The notes under the pieces were generated by a model that did no database searches, had not been told where the DNA came from, and saw only the letters and a list, made by a program, of their open reading frames with translations. Positions 18,513 to 26,818 of a DNA stretch of 64,000 bases are shown in pieces. The position numbers and the translations under genes were made by a program. Source of the DNA: Clostridium magnum DSM 2767 (GTDB lineage: Bacteria; Bacillota; Clostridia; Clostridiales; Clostridiaceae); NCBI RefSeq assembly GCF_001623875.1, contig NZ_LWAE01000007.1:62001-126000 (forward strand). Reading direction: 5' to 3'. Within the stretch, counting starts at the first letter, position 1, and each line of letters starts with the position of its first letter.

Positions 18513-18740
18513 GAAATTTAACTTATACTCCGATGTATGTTACCAAACACCAGCACTGTTAAAAACTTTTAATCAGTCTAAAGCTCAAGATTTGTGAAAA
18601 ATTAAGAACCTTCGATAACTCGCTATGCTCAAACAATCTAAGGTTCTAAATTTTCCACAAATCCTTCACTAAGACTGATAAAAAAGTTTTTAAATGTGCT
18701 TCAGTTTTGGTAACATACACCTGCATATAAGTTAAATTTC
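18513..18740. repeat. F3 long-hairpin element, copy 2
   Basis: A 228-nt near-palindrome bounded by GAAATTTAACTTATA and TATAAGTTAAATTTC. Both arms carry matching blocks such as GTATGTTACCAAA, AAAAACTTTT and ATCAGTCT. The apex is AACTCGCTATGCTCAAACA, the same motif as in the other F3 copies. Confidence 0.85.
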
Positions 18741-19020
18741 AAGTCAGAAACTCTATGCAAATAAACAATGAAAAGTTCTAAGTTTTCCGCAGATAGTTCA
18801 AGAAGAATCAAAGGAAAGCAATTAAATATACTGCCAGGTATAGGTATATTAATGCTTATAATAAGCCAAGTATCCAAGTTAGAAACTATGTGTAAATAAA
18901 CAATGACGCATGTAGTTCACCATCAATCAAAAAAACAGCAATTAAATATGCTATTAGATATGAGTGTATAAATATCTATAATGAGTCAAGTATTTAAGTT
19001 AGAAACTATATGTAAATAAC
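18741..19020 (+). repeat. Degenerate direct repeats of an F3 arm
   Basis: Two units of about 130 nt share CAATTAAATATRCT...AGGTATA/ATATGAGT, TATAATRAGYCAAGTAT and GTTAGAAACTATRTGTAAATAA. They also match the right arm of F3 copy 1 (near 14145-14200). They look like accumulated element halves between the HD-GYP and rhomboid genes. Confidence 0.65.
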
Positions 19021-19045
19021 TTATGTATATAAGGGGGAGAGGCTT

Positions 19046-20062
19046 ATGGATACATATATTAAAACCTTAATAGAAAAATTATGTGATATGTATAGATATA
19101 GAATTATAGAACTTAAAGATATTCCTGGACTTAGTAGTAGTTGGGGAGTTGTGAAGGAAGAGGGTGACAGGGCAGAGGTTGTTTTTTTCTCTAGTTTAAA
19201 TACAATGCGGGATTTGGAGATAAATAGTTTTGTAGGTTATTTACGAAATGCTTTACGGTGTGAGGATATACGTCCAGTTCAGGTTTTGATAGATGGGGAT
19301 TTGAAAACTTATACTGATGAACAGGGAGGTTTACATTTAAACCACGAAATTTATCCACAGTGTGGACTAATTTTAATTAACAATGTGGATAATAAAATAC
19401 TTTATTATAGTTTAGGCTTAGAGGATAAAGCTAATGAACTAGCCAATTGCATTAATCATATGAGGCACATAGAGAACCAAAGGGGAAAGACAGAGAAGGC
19501 TATTATAACATACATTTTAATTGCTGTAAATCTGGTGATATATGGACTTACTGCATATCTATCAGGCAATATAGTTGATAGTAATACAAGAGTTTTAATA
19601 TTCTTAGGAGCTAAGGTAAATGAATTAATAAATGCTGGAGAGTACTATAGATTAGTTAGCTGTATGTTTTTACATGGAGGAGCAGTACATGTTGGCGTAA
19701 ATATGTATTCCCTTTATGCTTTAGGTCCTTTTGTTGAAGGGATATATGGTAAGCTTAAATTCACTATTATATACTTTTTTGCGGGTATAGTTTCTTCTTT
19801 TTTTAGCTATAAGTTTTCAGCAGATATTTCTGTGGGAGCTTCGGGAGCAATATTTGGACTTCTTGGTGCAGCTTTAGTTTTTGCTATGAAGATGAAAGAT
19901 AGGGTTAGAAAAGATTTTATCAGGAACATTTTATCTGTTATAGTTGTAAACTTAGTTATAGGATTTTCTATCCCCAATGTGGATAACTTTGGGCACCTTG
20001 GTGGACTTGTAGGAGGAATGATTTCTTCCTTCGTGTTGTTTAAAAAAGATCAGCAGTTTTAG
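19046..20062 (+). CDS. Rhomboid family intramembrane serine protease
   Basis: A 338-residue protein. A soluble N-terminal domain (about residues 1-150) precedes a six- to seven-helix rhomboid core. The HxxxxHxxxN motif (H210, H215, N219) is present in LHGGAVHVGVNM. The nucleophile is Ser266 in GASGAIFG, and its partner is His317 in NFGHLGG, so the dyad is intact. GGGGGAGAGG precedes the ATG. It cleaves membrane proteins within the bilayer; the substrate is unknown. It converges on ftsH, with an F2 copy and a long hairpin in between. Confidence 0.93.
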   Translation: MDTYIKTLIEKLCDMYRYRIIELKDIPGLSSSWGVVKEEGDRAEVVFFSSLNTMRDLEINSFVGYLRNALRCEDIRPVQVLIDGDLKTYTDEQGGLHLNHEIYPQCGLILINNVDNKILYYSLGLEDKANELANCINHMRHIENQRGKTEKAIITYILIAVNLVIYGLTAYLSGNIVDSNTRVLIFLGAKVNELINAGEYYRLVSCMFLHGGAVHVGVNMYSLYALGPFVEGIYGKLKFTIIYFFAGIVSSFFSYKFSADISVGASGAIFGLLGAALVFAMKMKDRVRKDFIRNILSVIVVNLVIGFSIPNVDNFGHLGGLVGGMISSFVLFKKDQQF

Positions 20063-20123
20063 GTAGGTTTTTGCATATGTTATTATGTTTGGAGTATGCT
20101 ATTATAAAAAATATTAGATTTAG

Positions 20124-20310
20124 ATGAAGTGAAAACTTGAATCAGATGGAGTTTCAAACTCCACCTGATTCTTAGTTGAACGAATCCAGGGACGTAGCCG
20201 CTCGCAACGTACACTTTGAAGAAAAGCAGAGAGCCCAAATCTCTGATTTGGTACGAATCGCTTTCACAGAGTGCGTATGGGAGTATTAGAGCGGGTAGTC
20301 ATCGGATAAA
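20124..20310 (-). repeat. F2 element, copy a
   Basis: A full copy on the minus strand. The left end TTATCCGATGACTACCCGCTC is at the right-hand side (20310), and the right end ...CACTTCAT is at 20124. It contains the internal hairpin AAGCGATTCGTACCAAATC...CTCTCTGCTT and the right-end hairpin around GAATCAGGTGGAG. It lies 61 bases after the rhomboid stop codon. Confidence 0.88.
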
Positions 20311-20314
20311 AAAC

Positions 20315-20526
20315 TAACCTGCGTGGTGGGAAGCGGCGTAGTGTGGCAGTCAGCTTTGAACAAGAGATTACAACCTCTTATACTGACGATTTTAAAAAGG
20401 CTTCATTTTTTTCAGCTTTCTAAGAAAGCATTGAAAAAAATGACGTTTTTAAAGTTGAGTCAGTATTAGAGGTTGTTCTCGAAGTGAAGGCTGACAGAAC
20501 ACTGCGCCGCTGCACGCCATACAGGT
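20315..20526. repeat. Long near-palindrome, GC-richer than surroundings
   Basis: The left arm AACCTGCGTGGTGGGAAGCG pairs with the right arm ending CGCCATACAGGTT. Matching inner blocks are GCAGTCAGC/GCTGAC, AGAGATTACAACCTCT/AGAGGTTGTTCTC and TCATTTTTTTCA/TGAAAAAAATGA. The apex is GCTTTCTAAGAAAGC. It lacks the F3 apex motif, so I treat it as separate. It lies between the convergent rhomboid and ftsH genes. Confidence 0.75.
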
Positions 20527-20542
20527 TTGCTTTAGCTAAGCT

Positions 20543-22285
20543 TTAGTTTAATAATAAATCTTCTGCATATAGTGTTTCTTTTTCTATAAGCATATTTGTT
20601 ATTCTGTCTAGATTATTTTTTTCATTTAAAAGTAATTCTTTAACTTCTTCATATAAAGAGTCAATTAGAAGCTTAGATTCCTTAATAACATCATCTTGAT
20701 TTACGTTTAATTGTGAAAGCTCTTCCATATTCAATAAACCTAAAGTTTCTCCCATTCCGTACTGGGTTATCATATTAAATACCATGCCTGTGATGTGTTT
20801 CAAGTCGTTATGAGCACCTGTAGTTATGCTGTTCTCACCAAATATAATTTCTTCAGCAGCTCTTCCGCCGAGAAGCACCATGATTCTTCGTCTTAAATAA
20901 TCCTTTGTTTTATATAGTGTATCTTCAGGAATACTTAAAGTATATCCACCAGCACCTTTAGTAGTTGGTATAATTGTTACTTTAGATACTTTCTCATTAG
21001 GTAGAACATTTAAAGAAACAAGAGCATGTCCAGCTTCGTGATAAGCTGTTATCTTTTTATCGATACCTTTTATATGACCTCTCTCTTTCTTTTCATGGCC
21101 TGCTAAAACTATTGAGTAAGCTTTATCTAAATGAATATCATCTATAGCTTCGCTATTTTCTTTACATGCAAGTATTGCCGCTTCGTTTATTAAGCTTTCA
21201 AGTTTAGCACCTGAGAAATAAGATGTCTTTTGAGCCCATTCTTTTATATCTACAATACCCACTGGCTTATTTTTTAAGTGAAGGTTAATAATTTTTTCTC
21301 TTGCACTTACATCAGGGAGACTTACTTCTATGTGTCTATCAAATCTGCCCGGTCTTAAAAGAGCTTCATCAAGTATGTCCAGTCTATTAGTAGCTGCCAT
21401 TACAACGATACCCTCTTTATCATTAAATCCTGACATTTCTGTAAGTAGTGCATTTAGAGTTTGATCTCTTTCATCTGAACCACCAGAACTTCTAGAACCA
21501 TCTCTCTTTTTACCAATAGCATCAATTTCATCTATAAATATAACAGCTTTACCAGATGGATTATTTTTTGCTTTTTTAAACAATTGTCTTATACGGCTAG
21601 CACCAACCCCTACATATACCTGTATAAAATCTGAACCTGATACAGCATAGAATGGAACGCCAGCCTCACCAGCTACAGCTTTTGCAAGAAGAGTTTTTCC
21701 TGTTCCAGGATCTCCGTAAAGGATAACACCCTTAGGCATTCTTGCACCATATTGAGCATATTTTTCTGGGTTCTTTAAGAAATCAACTACGTCCTTCATG
21801 CTTTCTTTTGCTTCTTCATTTCCTGCAACATCTTTAAATTTATACTTTGAAGTTTCTACAGCAGTGGCATCCAGTGCATCTACTGAAAGCATTCTTTTAG
21901 AGGTAATATTAGAAGCTTTTATAGCTATAGCTATTAAGGTTGCAAGGGAAGCAGCTAAAACAGCTATTGCAATAATTTGATTAACATCAGAAGGCATTTC
22001 TTCAGATACAGAAACTCCATTTTTTAATAGAACTTCTTTAAAATCTGTTGTTCTAGGGTTATCTGTATCATACATAGTTCCATTAGTTAGCTTAACCCTC
22101 ACTTTAGATGAAGGAGTTACATATACAGTAGACACACTTTTACTAGAAACATCATTTAAAAACAATACATAAGATTTATATCCAACAGAATTAGAACCGA
22201 AATTCAAAAATATAAGCGCCGCTATAGATAACACTGCAGTAATTATTGGTATAAGTATATATTTATTTTTTATCTTATTCTTCAA
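20543..22285 (-). CDS. ftsH: ATP-dependent zinc metalloprotease FtsH
   Basis: A membrane-bound AAA protease that degrades damaged or regulatory membrane proteins. Two membrane helices (about residues 9-29 and 105-125) flank an external domain. The AAA module shows Walker A GDPGTGKT (near 191-198), Walker B VIFIDEIDAI and arginine finger RPGRFDR. The zinc site HEAGH (near 416-420) is intact. The pore loop reads FIQVYVGVG rather than the usual FVEMFVGVG. TTG 22285 is preferred, because GGGAGG abuts the ATG at 22294 with no spacing but sits 9 bases from the TTG. F2 copies lie on both sides, in opposite orientation. Confidence 0.94.
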   Translation of the reverse strand: MKNKIKNKYILIPIITAVLSIAALIFLNFGSNSVGYKSYVLFLNDVSSKSVSTVYVTPSSKVRVKLTNGTMYDTDNPRTTDFKEVLLKNGVSVSEEMPSDVNQIIAIAVLAASLATLIAIAIKASNITSKRMLSVDALDATAVETSKYKFKDVAGNEEAKESMKDVVDFLKNPEKYAQYGARMPKGVILYGDPGTGKTLLAKAVAGEAGVPFYAVSGSDFIQVYVGVGASRIRQLFKKAKNNPSGKAVIFIDEIDAIGKKRDGSRSSGGSDERDQTLNALLTEMSGFNDKEGIVVMAATNRLDILDEALLRPGRFDRHIEVSLPDVSAREKIINLHLKNKPVGIVDIKEWAQKTSYFSGAKLESLINEAAILACKENSEAIDDIHLDKAYSIVLAGHEKKERGHIKGIDKKITAYHEAGHALVSLNVLPNEKVSKVTIIPTTKGAGGYTLSIPEDTLYKTKDYLRRRIMVLLGGRAAEEIIFGENSITTGAHNDLKHITGMVFNMITQYGMGETLGLLNMEELSQLNVNQDDVIKESKLLIDSLYEEVKELLLNEKNNLDRITNMLIEKETLYAEDLLLN

Positions 22286-22382
22286 GTTTTTCATCCTCCC
22301 ACTAAATTTATATTATTTTTAGGTTTTATATTTACTAATCTGTTTTCGTAAGTGTAAGTACAAGCAATACTAAGTTTTTGTA

Positions 22383-22569
22383 TTTATCCGATGACTACCC
22401 GCTCTAATACTCCCATACGCACTCTGTGAAAGCGATTCACACAAAATCATAGATTTTGGTTCTCTGCTTTTCTTCAAGGTGTACGTTGCGAGCGGCTACG
22501 TCCCTGGATTCGTTCAACTAAGAATCAGGTGGGGTCTGAAACCCCATCTGATTCAAGTTTACACTTCAT
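22383..22569 (+). repeat. F2 element, copy b
   Basis: A full-length plus-strand copy, preceded by TTTAT and ending CACTTCAT. The internal hairpin AAGCGATTCACACAAAATC...GGTTCTCTGCTT is the same as in F1 copy 1. The right-end hairpin is GAATCAGGTGGGG/CCCCATCTGATTC. It is the inverted partner of copy a across ftsH. Confidence 0.9.
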
Positions 22570-22843
22570 CCAGCTGAAAATTTTTCGGTCATACATATAG
22601 AATTATTGTAGATTGTCATAGAGTGATGGGTTTAATCCATATTAAGAAAAATCATGAGTTGTCTCTAAAACTTCTTTTAGACTACGATATTGATATTATA
22701 ATATTTTAATCTTTAAGTCTAATGAAAATCATAAAATTTGCTAAAGTAATTTATGGCACAATTGGCTAGGAAACTAAGTGCTTATTGCAGAAATTATAAT
22801 TTGTTGTATACTTTTACTATATATAGAATAAGGGGGATTTTAT

Positions 22844-23836
22844 ATGAGGGTTTCAGCGGTAAAAGCGGTTTTCACTGAAGAGGATATATTAAGCATCATA
22901 CATGACTATATCCAAATAGAAGGGCTTAAGATAGATAGTATTGAAATAAGAGAGTGTATAGTGTTAAGGGGAAGTTATAAAAAGAAGATAACTATTCCTT
23001 TTGTGGTCAAAATGGGGCTCGGAAATATACATGGAAATATAGTTAATATAAAGGTATTTAGTGTAAAGGTATCTAAGATAGGAATACTTAGTGGTATTAA
23101 AAATATTACTTTGAAGAAATTACTTAGTGATTTTTCAGAATACGGGATAAAGGTAAATAAGGATACTGTGACAGTAGATCTGGAACTAGCATCTAAGCTT
23201 GTGCCATACTTTTATTTTAGATTGAGTACCATAAATATGATAGATGGTGCATTGGAAGTAGAGGCTGAGGAAATAGTTTATTCTGAAAGAAAACCGGTAG
23301 CTAATATACATAATAGAGAGAAATCATCAATGAACTTGAAAGTCGAAGATGAATATTCTAAGCTTAGGGATAAGGTTATAGATAAGGTACCAGATAAATA
23401 TGATAAAGCTATTTTATATGCAATGATTTTACCTGATATAATGGCCCTTCTATGGAGATTATTTAAAGATAAAAGGGTAAAAATAAAGGTTAAAATGATG
23501 GTAGGAGGGGTAATAGCTTATCTAGCAAGCCCACTGGATTTTATTCCGGATTTTGTGCCTCTTGTTGGAAAAATTGATGATGTAGCCATAGCTTTCTTTG
23601 CACTGAATGCTATACTTAATGAAGTACCAGAAGAAATTATTTTACAAAATTGGCAAGGCAGAGAAGATATTATTTTATTGACAAGAGAAGCGGTGGGGTA
23701 TATATCCCAAATGGTTGGAAGTCGAAATGTTGGTAAACTTATTTTTATTGTAAAGGATATTTTTGAAAAGCATGGGCAAAAAAGAAAGTGTGAAAGTTAC
23801 GCCCAATTAGAAAAGGAAAAAGAGAAGCATATATAA
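22844..23836 (+). CDS. YkvA-like protein (DUF1232) with N-terminal extension
   Basis: The C-terminal part (about residues 205-275) is a DUF1232/YkvA domain with the hallmark YLASPLDFIPDFVPLVGKIDD, which forms a membrane-associated helical hairpin. The first 150 residues resemble a lipid- or membrane-binding beta domain (repeated VNIKVFSVKVSKIG, VTVDLELASKLVPYF), which I cannot name. AGGGGGA precedes the ATG. YkvA-family function is unknown. The protein is longer (330 aa) than standalone YkvA (about 100-130 aa). It is followed 41 bases later by the RNase H gene, so the two may be cotranscribed. Confidence 0.8.
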   Translation: MRVSAVKAVFTEEDILSIIHDYIQIEGLKIDSIEIRECIVLRGSYKKKITIPFVVKMGLGNIHGNIVNIKVFSVKVSKIGILSGIKNITLKKLLSDFSEYGIKVNKDTVTVDLELASKLVPYFYFRLSTINMIDGALEVEAEEIVYSERKPVANIHNREKSSMNLKVEDEYSKLRDKVIDKVPDKYDKAILYAMILPDIMALLWRLFKDKRVKIKVKMMVGGVIAYLASPLDFIPDFVPLVGKIDDVAIAFFALNAILNEVPEEIILQNWQGREDIILLTREAVGYISQMVGSRNVGKLIFIVKDIFEKHGQKRKCESYAQLEKEKEKHI

Positions 23837-23877
23837 ATATGCATTAAGAAGGGGCTTAATAGTAAGGAGTGACAAAG

Positions 23878-24795
23878 ATGGCAAAGAAGGTTTATGCAAT
23901 AAAAGAAGGTTTTGATTCCGCAAATAATTGTAAAGTTGAAAATAAAATAGTTAACACTTGGGCAGAATGTTTAAAGTACGTAAAAGGTGTTAAGGGAGCC
24001 AAATATAAAAGTTTTGAAGATATTAATGATGCTAATAAGTACCTAAGTGAAGGTAGTAAGCTTTTGAAAAAGGGTGAAGATAGCTATCCAGAGGATTGTT
24101 TACATATTTATGTTGATGGAAGTTACAACATTAGTACTGAAAAGTATTCTTATGGAGTAGTAGCAGTGAGAAATAATGTAGTTGAGTATATTGAAAGTAC
24201 TTCAGCAAAAGATAATTCTCAAAAAAATATTAGACAGATAGCAGGAGAGTTAGAGGGAGCTGTAAAAGGAGTACAATATGCTCTAAGTAAAGGGGATAAG
24301 AAAGTAGTTATATTTCACGATTATGAAGGGATTTGTCATCATGCTACAGGCTTTTGGGAACGAAGAGAAGAATCCTCAGTAGAATATTATAACAAGATGA
24401 ATAAGCTCATCAATGGTGGTATTGAAGTTATTTTTGTAAAGGTGGATAGTCATACCGGTGACTTATTTAATGAACTTGTTGATGAAAAGTGTAAAGAGAA
24501 ATTATCTGTTTCCTCAGAAAAGGTGGTAGAAAAATGGCTTGCCACAAATACTTTAAATGTAGCAAGTGAAGATGTAAAACAAGAAATTTTGAAAATAGCT
24601 CCTAAAGGAGAAAAGAATATAGTTGTTACTAATGCTAATAGCAAAAAAGATAAAGAAGAAATTAAAAGACATGAGTTTAAGGATATTATAAGTAGCTATA
24701 AAAAAGATCCAAAGGCAGCGATGAGTTTAATAGATAGTTTAAGTAACGAAGAAAAAACAAAATTTATTACTTATTTATTGGAAAATAGCAAATAA
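23878..24795 (+). CDS. Ribonuclease H family protein with viroplasmin-type N-terminus
   Basis: A 305-residue protein. The first 50 residues (KKVYAIKEGF... YKSFEDINDANKYL) match the viroplasmin-type domain that binds RNA-DNA hybrids. An RNase HI fold follows with all four acidic residues in place: Asp in IYVDGSY, Glu in GELEGA, Asp in FHDYEG and Asp in FNELVDEKC. It would remove RNA from hybrids. The C-terminal 90 residues are helical and of unknown role. ATG 23878 is preferred over GTG 23869, because AAGGAG lies 8 bases before the ATG. The stop TAA overlaps an F2-like end (ATAAAGTGTAGTTTGAATC). Confidence 0.9.
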   Translation: MAKKVYAIKEGFDSANNCKVENKIVNTWAECLKYVKGVKGAKYKSFEDINDANKYLSEGSKLLKKGEDSYPEDCLHIYVDGSYNISTEKYSYGVVAVRNNVVEYIESTSAKDNSQKNIRQIAGELEGAVKGVQYALSKGDKKVVIFHDYEGICHHATGFWERREESSVEYYNKMNKLINGGIEVIFVKVDSHTGDLFNELVDEKCKEKLSVSSEKVVEKWLATNTLNVASEDVKQEILKIAPKGEKNIVVTNANSKKDKEEIKRHEFKDIISSYKKDPKAAMSLIDSLSNEEKTKFITYLLENSK

Positions 24796-24971
24796 AGTGT
24801 AGTTTGAATCAGATGAGAGTGTTAAAGTAGGCAGTTATTAGTTACACATACCTGCAAATGGTAATATGTTATAATTTGCATTGTTTAATAAATACAAAAT
24901 TACATATTCTATATATGAACCTTAAAACGAGAACCAAAAGCTTTTTATTAAATAAAAGGAGTGAATAGAAT

Positions 24972-25136
24972 ATGCGTGGAAAATTTATAACAGGTGCAGT
25001 AATAGGTGCAGCAGTTGGAATGATGCTAATGCCAGAACTTGATAGATCAACACGAAGAAGAATAAAAAGAACAGCGAAAATGATTAAGGATGTAGCTGAA
25101 GATGCCTTTGATGGTATGAAAGGCGGAATGATGTAG
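24972..25136 (+). CDS. YtxH-like small protein, 54 aa
   Basis: A short gene with AAAAGGAG 8 bases before the ATG. The peptide starts MRGKFITGAVIGAAVGMMLM, a glycine-rich membrane or membrane-associated helix. An Arg/Lys-rich helix follows (RSTRRRIKRTAKMIKD), then an acidic end. This is the layout of the YtxH/gas-vesicle-like family, which often respond to stress. Function is unknown. A short F2 copy, whose right-end hairpin could act as terminator, starts 8 bases after the stop. Confidence 0.75.
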   Translation: MRGKFITGAVIGAAVGMMLMPELDRSTRRRIKRTAKMIKDVAEDAFDGMKGGMM

Positions 25137-25144
25137 AGTATTAG

Positions 25145-25229
25145 ATTCCATGACTATCCGATCTAATACTCCCATCTTTTAAGAATCAGGTGGGGCTTCA
25201 AACCCCACCTGATTTAAGTTTTACTTCAT
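25145..25229 (+). repeat. F2 element, short copy c
   Basis: Keeps the left-end part (ATGACTATCCGATCTAATACTCCC) and the complete right-end hairpin GAATCAGGTGGGG/CCCCACCTGATT, ending TACTTCAT. The central hairpins are missing. The left-end flank has drifted from TTAT. It is probably a deletion derivative. Confidence 0.8.
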
Positions 25230-25495
25230 TATTTAACTTAAGAGGCTGATAACAGAAAAAGTCTATTTTGTGTGTATATTAATATATATCAATAAATATT
25301 GTTGTCATATAATAATTTAAAATATCAAAACCTTCGATAAAATGGTAATATAATGAAAAATATAATCCTCTTCTTAAAAAATTTTATATTATTATTAAAA
25401 AATATGATATAATGATATAAGTACTTTACAAAATTTTTAACAAAGCTAAATTGGGAATTTATACAATAATGTGCGTAGTAAAGGAAGAGTGAATT

Positions 25496-26800
25496 ATGGA
25501 AATACTGTCTTTAGGAGAAAAGATAAAAAGAAGAAGAAAAGAACTTAATATGACGTTAAAAGATTTAGCGGGAGATAGAATTACTCCGGGACAAATAAGT
25601 CTTGTAGAATCAGGAAAATCAAACCCAAGTATGGACCTGTTAGAATACCTTGCGGGAGCCCTAAATACTTCCATTGAATATCTTATGGAATCAGAAGAAA
25701 CTCAGGCAGAAAAAATTTGTACTTATTTTGAAAATATAGCGGAGTCTTATATAATTAATGAAGACTTAAATCAGGGAGAGCAATTTATTGAAAAAGCTTT
25801 GTATTATGCAGAAAAATATAATCTTGAGTATAGAAAAGCGAAAAATCTATATCTTAGAGGTACTATATACACTGCAAAAGGTGAACATGCTCTAGCACAG
25901 CAATTTTTTCTATCAGCAAATGTTATTTTTATAAAAAATAATAACTATGAAGAAACTATAAAAACTTTTGTGAATCTAGGAAAAATAACAATGGAACTAA
26001 AGGCATATCATTCTTCCTGTAGTTATTTTCAGCAAGCAGAAAGCGTATATAATGACAATAACATAGGAAATGATTTTTTACTGGGACAGATATATTACTA
26101 TATAGCTTCCATATATTTTAAGCTAGAAAACGTGGACAAGGCTATAAATTACTCCTATTTGGCAAAAGAGAAATTTAGGCAAATGGATAACAAAAGAGAA
26201 TATGCAAAAACACTTCTACTTTTATCAGAGGAATATAATAAAAAAGGAGACGTGGATAGCGCAATAAAGTATTCTAAAAGAACTTTAGACGTATACAAAG
26301 AAATAGATGATGTAACACATATTGCGAAAATAGAAAATAACCTTGGTAAATTATTCTGTGAATTTGACAACATAGAAGAGTCCTTTGTACATTTAAACAA
26401 GGCTAAAGAACTACGAATGAGAATAAAAGATGAAAAAGTAGTAGAAACTCTTGTAAGTATATGTGAAAATTATATAAAGTTAAAGAATATTTCAAGTGCA
26501 AAAGAAGTTCTTGCAGAAATAATGGAAAATATTAATGATGGTAGTGAAAAGACATTAATTCAATATTATTTGCTTAAATACAGAATAGATATGCTTGAAG
26601 CAAATATTGGTGAAGCAGAAAATACTTTGATAATGGCATTAAACTTTGTTAGAAATATGGATTACACTAAGGAAATTGCAGAAATAGCTATTATGCTCGG
26701 AAAGTTTTATATAGATAATGGCAAGGATAAAGAGGCTGCGCAATATTTAAATGAGGGCGTAGAAACATTTAAAAAGATTGGCTTATTAAAAGAGTCTTAG
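25496..26800 (+). CDS. XRE-type HTH regulator with TPR domain
   Basis: A 434-residue regulator. The N-terminal Cro/CI helix-turn-helix (about residues 7-62, TLKDLAGDRITPGQISLVES) binds DNA. About ten TPR-like helical pairs follow (residues 75-430; for example LRGTIYTAKGEHALAQQFF). This is the RRNPP-like layout, where the TPR part usually binds a small peptide. No peptide-precursor gene could be recognised nearby. GGAAGAG precedes the ATG. A paralogue starts 18 bases after its stop. About 265 bases of AT-rich sequence with no gene precede it. Confidence 0.87.
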   Translation: MEILSLGEKIKRRRKELNMTLKDLAGDRITPGQISLVESGKSNPSMDLLEYLAGALNTSIEYLMESEETQAEKICTYFENIAESYIINEDLNQGEQFIEKALYYAEKYNLEYRKAKNLYLRGTIYTAKGEHALAQQFFLSANVIFIKNNNYEETIKTFVNLGKITMELKAYHSSCSYFQQAESVYNDNNIGNDFLLGQIYYYIASIYFKLENVDKAINYSYLAKEKFRQMDNKREYAKTLLLLSEEYNKKGDVDSAIKYSKRTLDVYKEIDDVTHIAKIENNLGKLFCEFDNIEESFVHLNKAKELRMRIKDEKVVETLVSICENYIKLKNISSAKEVLAEIMENINDGSEKTLIQYYLLKYRIDMLEANIGEAENTLIMALNFVRNMDYTKEIAEIAIMLGKFYIDNGKDKEAAQYLNEGVETFKKIGLLKES

Positions 26801-26818
26801 TGTGGATAGGTGAGGGAT

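Noticed and set aside
18741-19020. CRISPR-like direct repeats
   Set aside because: The units are about 130 nt, degenerate and few, with no regular spacers and no cas genes. They match F3 arms.
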